From positions 6,077,001 through 6,141,000 of the forward strand of contig NZ_CP054919.1 in assembly GCF_013364235.1 (NCBI RefSeq): a stretch of DNA of 64,000 nt. Direction: 5' to 3'. The position numbers were made by a program, and so were the translations under genes. Under the pieces are notes generated by a model, which did not search any database, was not told the DNA's origin, and saw nothing but the letters and a program-made list of their open reading frames with translations. The stretch is from Kitasatospora sp. NA04385 (lineage in GTDB: Bacteria > Actinomycetota > Actinomycetes > Streptomycetales > Streptomycetaceae). Shown here in pieces: positions 8,795 through 17,357 of the stretch. Each line of letters starts with the position of its first letter. Position 1 is the first letter of the stretch.

Positions 8795-8840
8795 TTGTCC
8801 GGACAAGTACGCCCGGTTTGGCCGGAAGTTGTGTGGACAA
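8795..8840. promoter_or_regulatory. Paired TTGTC-type palindromic operator candidates
   Basis: TTGTCCGGACAA (8795-8806, a perfect 12-bp palindrome) and TTGTGTGGACAA (8829-8840) start 34 bp apart, upstream of the phospholipase gene and downstream of the LysR gene. Two near-identical dyads spaced by about three helical turns suggest a dimeric repressor. The regulator is unknown. These do not look like the PHO box of direct GTTCACC repeats. Confidence 0.4.
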
Positions 8841-8860
8841 GGCGGGTTCGGGCTCGGGCG

Positions 8861-8940
8861 TGGCTCGGTGCGGTGCTGTGCTGTGCGGTGCTGTGTGGTG
8901 CGGTGCGGGGTGGCTCGGTGCGGGGTGGCTCGGTGCGGCC
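8861..8940. repeat. Low-complexity GTGCGGTG/GGCTCGGTGCGG repeat
   Basis: Degenerate short tandem repeats (GTGCGGTGCTGT, then CGGGGTGGCTCGGTG twice) fill the non-coding stretch between the LysR stop and the paired palindromes. No coding frame is supported. Confidence 0.6.
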
Positions 8941-8943
8941 GGG

Positions 8944-9993
8944 TCACCAGTGGCGGGCGGCGGCCAGCAACTGCTCCCGGACGAGGGCCAGGTGCGGGTT
9001 CGGGGCGGCCTCCGGGCGGTGCACCAGGTACGCGGTGTTGATCGGCGGGTCCTCCGGCAGCAGTAGCGGGACGAGCGCGCCGGTCGCCAACTCCTCCCGG
9101 CACAGGTACCCGGGCAGCACGCTCCAGCCCGCGCCGGCCGCCACCGCCGCCCGCACCGCCCGCAGGTCGGGCATCGTGACGGCGGCCCGGGCGTGCAGCC
9201 GACGGCCGAAGACGTGCCGCCAGTAGCGGCGGACGATCGGCAGGTCCTCGGCGTAGCTGACCAGCGGCAGCCGGGGGAGCGCCTCGGCCAGGTCCGCCGG
9301 GTCCGCCGGGTCTGCCGGGCCGGTTGGGCTCTGGTCCGGGCCCGGGCCCGGTGCCGAGGTGGGCGGGCGGTCCGGCCAGCCGGGTGCGGCGACCAGGACG
9401 AACTCCTCGTCGGCGAGCGGTACGGCGCTCAGCGCCCGGCCGGTCGGGCGGCGGGTGGCGATCACCAAGTCGTGCCGCCCGGACCGGAGTTCGTCCAGCA
9501 GCGGATCGGTCAGCCCGGTGGCCACCCGCAGCCGCACCCCGGACGCGACCAGCGGGGCGAGCGCGGGCAGCACCAGCGTGCCGAGCAGCTCCGCCGGCCC
9601 GGCCAGGTGCACCGGCTCGGCCGCCGGGCGGTGCTCCGTCGCGTCGGCCAGCCGGTCCAGCGGCTCGGCGACCCGGGCCGCCAGCTCGTCCGCCGCGGGC
9701 AGTGCCGCCGCGCCGCGGGCCTGCCGCTCGAACAGCTCCCGCCCGTGGCGCCGCTCCAGCGCGCGGACCTGGGCGGTCACCGTCGATTGGGACAGGCCGA
9801 GCCGGCGGGCGGCCGCGGTGAACGAGCCCAGGCGGTACACCGCGAGGAAGGTGCGCAGCTGGTTGAGGTCCGGCCGCTCGGCGGTGGGGTGCGGTCGTTC
9901 GGTGGCGAGGTGCGGTCGTTCGGCGGTGGGGCGTGGTCGTTCGGTGGTGGGGCGTGGCGGCTCGGTGGCGGGGTGCGGCGGGGGAGCGTCCAT
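8944..9993 (-). CDS. LysR-family transcriptional regulator
   Basis: The 349-residue protein has a LysR N-terminal helix-turn-helix (LNQLRTFLAVYRLGSFTAAARRLGLS, shown in the sequence as two joined helices) beginning at about residue 43. A periplasmic-binding-protein-like effector domain follows. LysR proteins bind as tetramers and usually control a divergent neighbour, which here is the DJ-1/PfpI gene at 10225. The first 42 residues are an unusual Pro/Arg/Thr repeat encoded by a 21-bp tandem repeat; LysR proteins normally start at the HTH. No closer in-frame ATG or GTG is available, so the extension is either translated or a TTG/CTG start is used. A low-complexity insert (residues 218-238) is also present in the effector domain. 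Confidence 0.82.
   Translation of the reverse strand: MDAPPPHPATEPPRPTTERPRPTAERPHLATERPHPTAERPDLNQLRTFLAVYRLGSFTAAARRLGLSQSTVTAQVRALERRHGRELFERQARGAAALPAADELAARVAEPLDRLADATEHRPAAEPVHLAGPAELLGTLVLPALAPLVASGVRLRVATGLTDPLLDELRSGRHDLVIATRRPTGRALSAVPLADEEFVLVAAPGWPDRPPTSAPGPGPDQSPTGPADPADPADLAEALPRLPLVSYAEDLPIVRRYWRHVFGRRLHARAAVTMPDLRAVRAAVAAGAGWSVLPGYLCREELATGALVPLLLPEDPPINTAYLVHRPEAAPNPHLALVREQLLAAARHW
9880..9984 (-). repeat. Five-unit 21-bp tandem repeat at LysR N-terminus
   Basis: Five units of 21 bp, such as GGTGGCGAGGTGCGGTCGTTC, lie head to tail. Each encodes a 7-residue ERPHPTA-type repeat, so unit gain or loss keeps the reading frame. Confidence 0.8.
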
Positions 9994-10224
9994 CGGGCGG
10001 GCCTCCAGGGGGCTGGTCTCCCGCGGGCCGGCCTCGCCCGGTCGGTCCTCCCCGGGTCGGCCGCCCTCGGGCGGGCTTCTGCCGGGCGAGCGTACCGGCC
10101 GGACGGGCGGCCGGAGGCATCGGAGAACCGATCGCTCCCATCGGCTGGCCTATTGGATACCGATGGCTGAGCCGGTCTACGGTCGGGGCACCACCACGAC
10201 GCAGCCCACCCGGAGGAACCCGAG

Positions 10225-10923
10225 ATGTCGAAGATCCTGTTCGTGATGACCGGCGCCGACCACTGGACGCTCACCGACGGCACCAAGCACCCCACCGGCT
10301 ACTGGGCCGAGGAGGCCGCCACCCCGTACCGCGCCCTGCACGCCGCCGGCCACCAGATCGTCGTCGCCACCCCCGGCGGCGTCGTCCCGCCCGTCGACCC
10401 GGCCAGCCTCGGGCCCGACGCCAACGGCGGCGCCGAGGGAGCCCGCGACATCGCCGACACGCTGGCCGGGATGACCGCGCTCGACCACCCGTTGGCCATC
10501 GCCGACGTCGACCTCGACGACTACGACGCCGTCCTCTACCCCGGCGGCCACGGCCCGATGGAGGACCTCGCCCGGGACGCCGACTCCGGCCGCCTGCTCA
10601 CCCGGGCCCTCGCCTCCGGCAAGCCGCTCGCCGTGGTCTGCCACGGCCCCGCCGCGCTGCTCGCCGCCGTCGACCCCGCCACCGGCCGCAACGCCTTCGC
10701 CGGCCGCCGCGTCGCCGCCTTCACCGACGCCGAGGAGACCCTGGCGGGCTTCGCCGACCGCGCCCCCTGGCTCCTCCAGACCCGCCTCGCCGAGGCCGGC
10801 CTCACCGTCGACCCCACCGCCCCCTGGACCCCGCACGTCGTCGTCGACGGCAACCTCATCACCGGCCAGAACCCGGCCTCCTCGGCCCCGCTGGCCCAGG
10901 AGCTGCTCAAGCAGCTGGGCTGA
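10225..10923 (+). CDS. DJ-1/PfpI (class I glutamine-amidotransferase-like) protein
   Basis: The 232-residue protein shows the Hsp31/DJ-1 layout: MSKILFVMTG start, EEAATPYRAL helix, the YPGGHGPM loop and the nucleophile elbow AVVCHGPAALL with its conserved Cys, followed by a TDAEE segment. Members act as glutathione-independent glyoxalases, deglycase-like enzymes or stress chaperones in the cytoplasm, and the Glu-Cys-His set appears complete. The ribosome site CGGAGGA lies just upstream of the ATG. It is divergent from the LysR gene, which probably controls it. Confidence 0.85.
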   Translation: MSKILFVMTGADHWTLTDGTKHPTGYWAEEAATPYRALHAAGHQIVVATPGGVVPPVDPASLGPDANGGAEGARDIADTLAGMTALDHPLAIADVDLDDYDAVLYPGGHGPMEDLARDADSGRLLTRALASGKPLAVVCHGPAALLAAVDPATGRNAFAGRRVAAFTDAEETLAGFADRAPWLLQTRLAEAGLTVDPTAPWTPHVVVDGNLITGQNPASSAPLAQELLKQLG

Positions 10924-11076
10924 GACCGGCCCGCGCCGAGTCGGTACACCGTCCGCGGCCGGGCGCCTGCTGTCCGCCGTCGGCAGCCGGTCGGGCAGCT
11001 GGGCTGCTCGGGCCGCGCTGCCGAGGCGGAGGCGCTCGGGCCGCGGCGCCCGGCGGTGGCGCGCGGGGCGCGGCGC

Positions 11077-11964
11077 TCAGGCCGCGGTGATCGGGTGGAT
11101 GGTCGCGTCCGCCGTCGCGGTGGTGCGGGTGGCAGTGTGGGCGGTGACCAGGTGGCGCAGGGCGCGGTCGGTGGCGGGGTCGGCGGGGGTGAGGGTGAAG
11201 AGGTGGTGGGGGCCGGTGGTGAGGATGTCGTAGTGGAGCAGCAGGCGGCCGGCCTCGGGGTGCTGGACGCGCTTGGTGCCGGAGGAGCGCTCCAGGACGG
11301 TGTGGTCGTCCCACCAGAGGGTGAACTCGGAGCTGTGGGCGCGCAGTTCGGCGAGAACGGCGGCCAGCCGGGGGTCGTCCGGGTGGCGGGCGGCGGCGGT
11401 ACGGAGGTGGCCGACCATCTCGCGGGCGACCCGGGCCCAGTCGAGCTGGGTGGCGCGGGTGGCCGGGTCGAGGAAGAGCATCCGGGCGGTGTTGTCGGCC
11501 GCGCCGGTGCCGAACGCCGGGCCGAACAGGGCCCGGGCGGCCGCGTTGTGGGCCAGCACGTCCAGTCGGTGGTCGATCAGGTAGGCGGGGAACAGCGGCA
11601 TCCCGTCCAGGAGTTGGCGCAGCGACGCGCGGATCTCGGGCTGCCGCGGGCCGTCCGCGGGGAGGACGGGGGTCTCCCCGCGGGCGAGCAGGTGCAGGTG
11701 CCGGTGCTCGTCCGGGGTGAGGCGCAGCGCCTCGGCGATCGCGTCCAGGACGGCGGTGCCCGGGGTGCCGACCCGGCCCTGCTCCAGGCGGACGTACCAC
11801 TCCACGCTGACGGCGGCGAGCTGGGCGACCTCCTGGCGGCGCAGCCCCGGGGTGCGGCGGCGCGGTCCGCGCGGCAGCCCGGCCTCCTCGGGCTGCAGGC
11901 GGGCGCGCTTCGCCCGGAGGAAGGCGGCCAGTTCGGCCTGTCGGGGCGGTACGCGCTCGGTCAT
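11077..11964 (-). CDS. MmyB-type helix-turn-helix regulator
   Basis: The 295-residue protein has an N-terminal XRE-type HTH (RRTPGLRRQEVAQLAAVSVEW then YVRLEQGR) and a C-terminal PAS-like MmyB ligand-binding domain (FPAYLIDHRLDVLAHNAAARAL). These regulators are frequent in Streptomyces and normally repress an adjacent oxidoreductase or stress gene; the proposed ligand class is fatty-acid-like. ATG 11964 is used; ATG 11976, four codons upstream, is equally possible. The divergent gene is the PEBP-like protein at 12118, a possible target. Confidence 0.85.
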   Translation of the reverse strand: MTERVPPRQAELAAFLRAKRARLQPEEAGLPRGPRRRTPGLRRQEVAQLAAVSVEWYVRLEQGRVGTPGTAVLDAIAEALRLTPDEHRHLHLLARGETPVLPADGPRQPEIRASLRQLLDGMPLFPAYLIDHRLDVLAHNAAARALFGPAFGTGAADNTARMLFLDPATRATQLDWARVAREMVGHLRTAAARHPDDPRLAAVLAELRAHSSEFTLWWDDHTVLERSSGTKRVQHPEAGRLLLHYDILTTGPHHLFTLTPADPATDRALRHLVTAHTATRTTATADATIHPITAA

Positions 11965-12117
11965 GTTCCCGATCATCGGCGCGGACCGGGCGGGCCGTCC
12001 AGCGCCGAGCCTGGTACGCCGAGTGCCACCATCCGGAGGACCTCCCCAAGTGGTGGGCGCAGGACGAGGGTTGGGTCTCGCACACCAGATTCGACGACCG
12101 GCTGGGAGATCCGCGCC

Positions 12118-12837
12118 ATGTCACGTTCCGCCCGCACCACTCCTTCCTCTGCTGCCTCTGAGGTTTCTACCGCCTCTGCTGCCTCTGCCGCCGCTGCGAC
12201 CTCTGCCGCCGCTGCCGTTCTGCGGTCGCGCCCGTCCCGGATCGCGGCCGTCCTGCTGTCCGCCGCCACCGCGTTGACGCTGCTGGGGGCCGGTGATTCG
12301 AGCGCCGAGGTGCGCGGGGAGGCGAAGGACTTCGGCCGGATCTCGGTCCGCTCCGGCATTCCGACCGGGGCGCACCGGTTCACCGTGACCAGCCCCGACC
12401 TGGCCGGCGGCCGCTTCTCGCCGGAGCACTGGGCCAACTCGTTCGGCTGCGACGGCGGCAACCAGCCGCTGCGGCTGGACTGGCGCGGGGCCCCGGCCGG
12501 CACCAAGAGCTTCGCCGTCACCATGTTCGACCCGGACGCGCCGACCGGCTCCGGTTTCTGGCACTGGCTGGTCTGGGACGTACCGGCCGGCACCACCGGC
12601 CTGCGGGAGACCCTGCCGGCCGGCGCGGTGGCCGGTGCCAACGCGGCTGGTGCGGAAGGCTACTTGGGCCCCTGCCCGCCGGTCGGCGACCACGCGCACC
12701 GCTACCGGATCACCGTCTACGCCCTGGACACCGCGAGTCTGGCGCTGCCCGCCGCCACGCCGCCGACCGTCACCACGTTCACGATGGGCGGCCACGTCAT
12801 CGGCTACGCGGAGACCACGGCGCTGGCCGCCCGATGA
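12118..12837 (+). CDS. YbhB/YbcL (PEBP/Raf-kinase-inhibitor-like) exported protein
   Basis: The 239-residue protein contains the phosphatidylethanolamine-binding fold: TVTSPDLAGGRF, then LDWRGAPAGTKSFAVTMFDPDAP, the metal/ligand loop GSGFWHWLVWDVPAGT, and GPCPPVGDHAHRYRITVYAL. Bacterial members are usually small soluble proteins of unclear ligand. A hydrophobic segment (RIAAVLLSAATALTLLGAG) suggests export by a Sec signal, preceded by an unusual Ser/Ala-rich low-complexity tract encoded by imperfect GCCTCTGCC-type repeats. The ATG at 12118 has GGGAGA 8 bp upstream. Much longer upstream readings in this frame are antisense to the MmyB gene and were not used. Confidence 0.8.
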   Translation: MSRSARTTPSSAASEVSTASAASAAAATSAAAAVLRSRPSRIAAVLLSAATALTLLGAGDSSAEVRGEAKDFGRISVRSGIPTGAHRFTVTSPDLAGGRFSPEHWANSFGCDGGNQPLRLDWRGAPAGTKSFAVTMFDPDAPTGSGFWHWLVWDVPAGTTGLRETLPAGAVAGANAAGAEGYLGPCPPVGDHAHRYRITVYALDTASLALPAATPPTVTTFTMGGHVIGYAETTALAAR

Positions 12838-12855
12838 ACCGGCCTGCCCCGCACG

Positions 12856-13575
12856 TCAGTTGAGGGTGACGAGGCGCAGGCCGCCGTCGCTCTCCAGGAC
12901 GGTGCCGGTGAGGTTGCGGTTGGTCGCGGCGAACGCGACCGCCTCGGCCACGTCCGCCGCGGAGGCGATCCGGCGGACCGGCAACTGGGCGGCGGCCTGG
13001 GCGAAGTAGGCCTCCCGGGCCTCCTGCGGCAGGCCGTTCCACCACGGGGTGTCGACCAGGCCGGGGGAGACGGCGTTGATCCGGCGCGGGGCCAACTCCA
13101 CGGCCAGCGGCCGGATCATCGCCTCCAGCGCCCCGTTCACCGCCGCCAGCCCGGCGGTGCCCGGCATGCCGGTGCGGGCCGAGATCGCGGTGACCAGCGT
13201 GACCGATCCGTCCTCGGCCAGGTGCGGCAGCGCGGCCTGCACCGTCGTCAACTGCCCCCAGAACTTGGCCTCGAAGGCGCCGCGCAGGGCGCCGAGGTCG
13301 AGTTCGGCGAACGGCCCGGCACCCTCGGCGCCGCTCAGTGCGACCACCAGCCAGTCCAACCTGCCGATGGTGCCCAGGACTTCGGCGATCTGCTCGCGGT
13401 CGCCGCCGTCCGCCCGGTGCCCGATCAGCTCCGGGTCGCTCACCGCCAGCGCCTCCAACCGCTCCTTGCTCCGGCCCGCCACGTGCACCACGGCTCCCTT
13501 GGCGCGCAGTTGGCGGGCGGTGGCCAGCCCGATCCCCGAGGTGCCGCCGACGACCAGTGCGATGCGCTCACTCAT
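12856..13575 (-). CDS. SDR-family protein lacking the Tyr-x3-Lys motif
   Basis: The 239-residue protein has a short-chain dehydrogenase Rossmann fold with the cofactor loop GGTSGIG near the start, an N-terminal Arg/Ser segment (GRSKER) suggesting NADP(H), and a C-terminal NAVSPGLVDTPWW loop. The usual catalytic YSASK-type segment is replaced by LAAVNGALEAM, so the catalytic Tyr and Lys are absent. It belongs to a divergent SDR subgroup and may be a non-classical reductase or a binding protein. The gene is divergent from a TetR regulator and probably under its control. Confidence 0.8.
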   Translation of the reverse strand: MSERIALVVGGTSGIGLATARQLRAKGAVVHVAGRSKERLEALAVSDPELIGHRADGGDREQIAEVLGTIGRLDWLVVALSGAEGAGPFAELDLGALRGAFEAKFWGQLTTVQAALPHLAEDGSVTLVTAISARTGMPGTAGLAAVNGALEAMIRPLAVELAPRRINAVSPGLVDTPWWNGLPQEAREAYFAQAAAQLPVRRIASAADVAEAVAFAATNRNLTGTVLESDGGLRLVTLN

Positions 13576-13690
13576 CCGTGCTCTCTCCCCTGTGCGTTCC
13601 GTTGTGCATGGCGTTGTGCGAGTCGTCGATCAAGACAGGGCGCCGACTCGCAATTTCGAACCGCGACGTCTCGTCTCGAATTAAGGTAGC

Positions 13691-14317
13691 GTGGCTTCCG
13701 TGATCGAGCAAGCGAACCAGGAGCCGGACGGGCCGGCCGACGAGACGTCAACTCCCGTACGGCCGGGGCGCCGTCGCAGTGAGGAGAGCCGCCGCGCGAT
13801 CCTCGCCGCCGCGTACGAGCTGCTCGGTGAGGCCGGTTACGCCCGCCTCACCGTCGAGGGCATCGCCGCCCGGGCCGGCACCGGCAAGCAGACCCTCTAC
13901 CGCTGGTGGCCCGGCAAGGCGGACGTCCTGCTCGAAGCCGTCACCGCGCACGCCCGCCGGAACATCCCGCTGCCCGACACCGGCGACCACGCCGCCGACC
14001 TGCACGCCTTCCTCGCCGCCACGTTCGCCGCCGCCACCCCACCCACCACCGACGCGCTGCGCGCACTGATGGCCGAGGCCCAGATCGACCCGGCCTTCGG
14101 CGAACGCTTCCAGCACACCCTGCTGCGACCCCGCCGCGAAGCGCTCGGCACCCTGACCGCCCGCGCCCACGCCGCCGGCGCGCTCGCCCCCCACCTCACC
14201 CCCGCCACCGCCGTCGACCTCGCCTTCGGCCTCCTCTGGTACCGGCTGCTCGCCACCCGCGAACCCCTCGACGACGGGCTCGCCGAACTCCTCACCCGCA
14301 CTCTGCTGCGCGCCTGA
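13691..14317 (+). CDS. TetR-family transcriptional regulator
   Basis: The 208-residue protein has a TetR HTH (ESRRAILAAAYELLGEAGY followed by VEGIAARAGTGKQTLYRWW) after a 30-residue charged tail, and an all-helical ligand-binding C-terminal domain of the TetR_C_16-like type (PHLTPATAVDLAFGLLWYRLL). TetR dimers repress until a small ligand binds. The 115-bp gap to the divergent SDR gene contains TTCGAA and CTCGAATT half-sites 22 bp apart, candidate operator halves. GTG 13691 (AAGG 4 bp upstream) is used; GTG 13700 is an alternative. Confidence 0.85.
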   Translation: MASVIEQANQEPDGPADETSTPVRPGRRRSEESRRAILAAAYELLGEAGYARLTVEGIAARAGTGKQTLYRWWPGKADVLLEAVTAHARRNIPLPDTGDHAADLHAFLAATFAAATPPTTDALRALMAEAQIDPAFGERFQHTLLRPRREALGTLTARAHAAGALAPHLTPATAVDLAFGLLWYRLLATREPLDDGLAELLTRTLLRA

Positions 14318-14385
14318 GCGGGAGGGGCCGAGGTCGGCGGGGGCGGGGCGTCGGGGTCGGGGCCGGGGTCGGCGGGCCCGATCGG

Positions 14386-14491
14386 TCCCCGCCATTCCCC
14401 TGTTCCCCGCTATTCCCCCCTGTTTCCCACCATTTCTCGCTGTTTCCCCCTGTTTCCCGCGGCCTCTCAGGGTTTCCCGCCGTTTCCCCGG
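14386..14491. repeat. Pyrimidine-rich ~20-bp tandem repeat
   Basis: About four imperfect 20-bp units of the type CTGTTTCCCACCATTTCTCG lie between the TetR gene and the second MFS gene, then decay into TTTCCC runs. No gene is supported in this 230-bp stretch, and a G-rich segment precedes it. Confidence 0.65.
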
Positions 14492-14547
14492 ATGTCCATC
14501 CGGACCCCGCCCGCAAGATCGTCGAACGGCTGAACGAGCATGGCGGG

Positions 14548-15843
14548 GTGCCAACCGAGACCCCCTCCCGACCGTCCCCGCCGCCCCGACCCGCCCCGAC
14601 CGGGCTGCGCCGCCTCACCCGCGGTGCCTTCGCCGACCTCACCCCGCTGCGCCAGAGCCCCGACTACCGGCGGCTCTGGTTCGGGCAGACGGTCTCCTCG
14701 ATCGGCCAGCAGATGACCGCCCTCGCGGTCGGCATCCAGGTCTTCCACCTCACCGGCTCCACCTTCCTCACCGGCCTGGTCGGAATCTGCTCCCTGGTGC
14801 CGCTGGTCGTCTTCGGCCTGTACGGCGGCGCCATCGCCGACCGCGTCGACCGCCGCCTGCTCGGCCTGATCGGCTCCGGCGGCCTCGCCGCGGTCTCCGC
14901 GCTGCTCGCCGCCCAGGCCCTGCTGGACCTGCGCTCCGTCGTCCTGCTCTACGCCGCCGTCGCGCTCCAGGGCGGCTTCTTCGCGGTCAGCTCGCCCGCC
15001 AGGTCCTCGATGATCCCGCGCCTCGTCCCGCAGGAGCAGCTGCCCGCCGCCAACGCCCTCAACACCATCGGCATGAACCTCGGCCAGACCGTCGGCCCGC
15101 TGCTCGGCGGCGTCGCCGTCGCCACGTACGGGACGCAGAGCGCGTACCTGGTCGACACCGCGGCCTTCGCCGCCACCCTCTACGCGATGTGGCGCCTGCC
15201 CTCGATGCGCCCGCAGAGCACCACCGGCAAGCGCGCCACCGTCCTCGACGGCCTGCGCTTCCTGCGCGGCCAGCCCAACCTCCGCACCTCCTTCGCCGCC
15301 GACCTCGCCGCAATGATCTTCGGCCTGCCGCGCGCCCTCTTCCCCGCGATCGCCCTCTCCTTCTACGGCGGCGACGCCGGCACCGTCGGCCTGCTCGCCG
15401 CCGCCCCCGCCGTCGGCGCCCTCGCCGGCGGCCTCTTCTCCGGCTGGATCGGCCGCATCCACCGCCACGGCGTCGCCGTCCTCGCCTCCGTCGCCGCCTG
15501 GGGCCTGGCCATCGCCGCCTTCGGACTCGTCCGCAACCTCCCGCTCGGCCTGCTCCTGCTCGCCGCGGCGGGCTGCGCCGACACCGTCTCGATGATCTTC
15601 CGCAACACGATGATGCAGGTCGCCGCCCCCGACGAGATGCGTGGCCGCCTCCAGGGCGTCTTCATCGTCGTCGTCGCCGGCGGCCCCCGCCTCGGCGACT
15701 TCGAATCCGGCACCGTCGCCGCCCTCACCACCCCCGCCCTCTCCATCCTCACCGGCGGCCTCGCCTGCGTGGCCGTCGTCCTCTACCTCGCCGCCCGCCG
15801 CCCCGCCTTCCTCCACTACGACGCCCGCCACCCCACCCCCTGA
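14548..15843 (+). CDS. MFS exporter (EntS/MFS_3-like)
   Basis: The 431-residue membrane protein has 10-12 hydrophobic segments and begins with the family's FADLTPLRQSPDYRRLWFGQ amphipathic helix. The loop GGAIADRVDRRLLGLIGSG and the segment LVPQEQLPAANALNTIGMN are typical of the MFS_3 / EntS-like efflux group of actinobacteria. The substrate is unknown. GTG 14548 is the first in-frame start next to the conserved N-terminus, although the ribosome site is weak; longer readings in this frame overlap the TetR gene and were rejected. It lies 135 bp before the tRNA-Pro and is probably chromosomal. Confidence 0.85.
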   Translation: MPTETPSRPSPPPRPAPTGLRRLTRGAFADLTPLRQSPDYRRLWFGQTVSSIGQQMTALAVGIQVFHLTGSTFLTGLVGICSLVPLVVFGLYGGAIADRVDRRLLGLIGSGGLAAVSALLAAQALLDLRSVVLLYAAVALQGGFFAVSSPARSSMIPRLVPQEQLPAANALNTIGMNLGQTVGPLLGGVAVATYGTQSAYLVDTAAFAATLYAMWRLPSMRPQSTTGKRATVLDGLRFLRGQPNLRTSFAADLAAMIFGLPRALFPAIALSFYGGDAGTVGLLAAAPAVGALAGGLFSGWIGRIHRHGVAVLASVAAWGLAIAAFGLVRNLPLGLLLLAAAGCADTVSMIFRNTMMQVAAPDEMRGRLQGVFIVVVAGGPRLGDFESGTVAALTTPALSILTGGLACVAVVLYLAARRPAFLHYDARHPTP

Positions 15844-15978
15844 CCCCACCCACCCGCCACACCCCCGAAACCTGGCAGCGAGCACCCCCCGACGTGCTGT
15901 ATTGTTTTCCACGTCGCCGAGAGATCAGCGGCAAGGTCAGAAAGCCAGGAGCTCGCAGGGGCCACCGGCAGACGACCA

Positions 15979-16052
<74 letters not shown>

Positions 16053-16064
16053 CAGTGATGTCGG

Positions 16065-16106
16065 AAGGCCGTTGGCTGGGAGAAATCCCAAGTCAGCGGC
16101 CTTTTT
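16065..16106 (+). terminator. Rho-independent terminator after tRNA-Pro
   Basis: AAGGCCG (16065-16071) pairs with CGGCCTT (16097-16103), and an inner stem TTGGCTGGG against CCCAAGTCAG extends it around an AGAAAT loop. It is followed by TTTTT. Confidence 0.85.
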
Positions 16107-16251
16107 GCTGATGGCCCAACAGGTGGTTGACGGCCGTGGCGCCGCTGCTTTGTTATCTTGCCAGGGACCAGCCGGGGACCGCAGCCGCCGGCCGCAGGGC
16201 CGCCGCAAGCTGCTGCAGCGGCGTCACGCCTGTGTCTTACAGGGTCGCCCT

Positions 16252-17357
16252 GCTAGGGCGCGTATCTGGTTGTGATCAATTTGCAGGTTCTACCCTCGTG
16301 GTGGGCCCTGGTCGGCTAGACCGTGTTGTGTGACACGAGTGCAACTGACGGATGCGGAGTGGGAGTTCATCGAGCCGTACCTGCCAGTCGGTGAGTACAG
16401 CCCGTACCCCGAGCGGCTGCGCCGGCAGTTCGAGGGAGTGATCTGGCGGTTTCGGACGGGCGGCCAGTGGCGGGAGGTGCCGGGCGAGTTCGGCGCCTGG
16501 TCGACGGTCCACAACCGCTTCCGGCAGTGGCGGGACGCCGGGGTGTTCGATGCTCTGCTGGAGGGCGCGATCGCGGAGGCAGCCAAGCGGGGTGAGGTGG
16601 ACCTGTCGCTGGTCAGCGTGGACTCCACGACCGTGCGGGCCCACCATGACGCCGCCGGGATGCACCTCGACCCCGACACCCTCGCCGATCTGGAGAAGGC
16701 CGCCGAGGAGGCGGAGAAGGCCCGGCAAAAGGGGGCTGCCCGGCGGAACAAGACGGGCAGCACGCCTCAAACGACCCGGGACGGGACGAGCGGCGACGTG
16801 CCCGGCGCAGACGCAAACTCCGACTGAAGGCCGCGCTGCTCGGGCGCTCCCGGGGCGGGCAGACCAGCAAAATCCACGTCGCCGGCGAGCGCAGGTGCCG
16901 TCCGCTGGCCTTCGCCCTGACCGAAGGCCAGGCCGCCGACAGCCCACAGTTCGTCCCCGTGCTGGAGAGGGTCCGGGTCCGCGGGCCCGTCGGCCGTCCC
17001 CGCACTCGGCCCGGCGCGGCCGCCGGAGACAAGGCCTACTCGTCCCGCGGCAACCGTTCCTACCTGCGCAGACGCCGGATCAAGGCCGTCATCCCGGAGA
17101 AGGCCGACCAAGCCGCCAACCGGAAGAAGAAGGGCAGCAGGGGTGGCCGGCCCGTCGGCCACGACGCCGGGCTTTACAAGGAACGTAACACCGTCGAGCG
17201 CCTGATCAACAAACTGAAGGCCTGGCGAGGCATCGCCACCCGCTACGACAAGACCCCGACAAGCTACCTCGCAGGCCTCCACCTTCGCGGTGCAATGATC
17301 TGGATCAAGGACCTCACCAAGGGAACTCCTTGATCACAACAAAATACGTGCCCTAGC
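16252..17357 (+). mobile_element. IS5-family insertion sequence (IS427-like group)
   Basis: Imperfect 28-bp terminal inverted repeats lie at 16252-16279 and 17330-17357, matching at about 24 positions; their shared inner part is GTTGTGATCAA. Both outer ends carry CTAG, which could be the target duplication (YTAR or TA type, as known for IS5-family members) or part of the repeat. The element is about 1.1 kb and has one split transposase gene, as expected for the group. Confidence 0.85.
16330..17333 (+). CDS. IS5-family DDE transposase, two frames joined by -1 frameshift
   Basis: Frame one (16330-16827) encodes the DUF4096-like N-terminus (LTDAEWEFIEPYLP, FRTGGQWREVP) and the first catalytic Asp (SVDSTTVRAH). 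Frame two (open well upstream of 16731, ending 17333) encodes the second Asp (GDKAYSSRGNRSYLR) and the Glu (YKERNTVERLINKLKAWRGI). The frames overlap by more than 100 bp. The heptamer A AAG GGG at 16728-16734 sits in the overlap in the correct phase for -1 slippage (CAA AAG GGG to GCA AAA GGG). The fused product of about 334 residues has a complete DDE set, so this is probably a working transposase and not a pseudogene. The GTG start at 16330 is inferred. Confidence 0.82.

Noticed and set aside
9880..9984. CRISPR array
   Set aside because: The 21-bp units are directly adjacent with no spacers and lie in a coding frame.
11056..12117. Long 5' extension of the PEBP reading frame
   Set aside because: It runs antisense to the MmyB-type gene and is Gly/Arg-rich; a good ribosome site marks the start at 12118.
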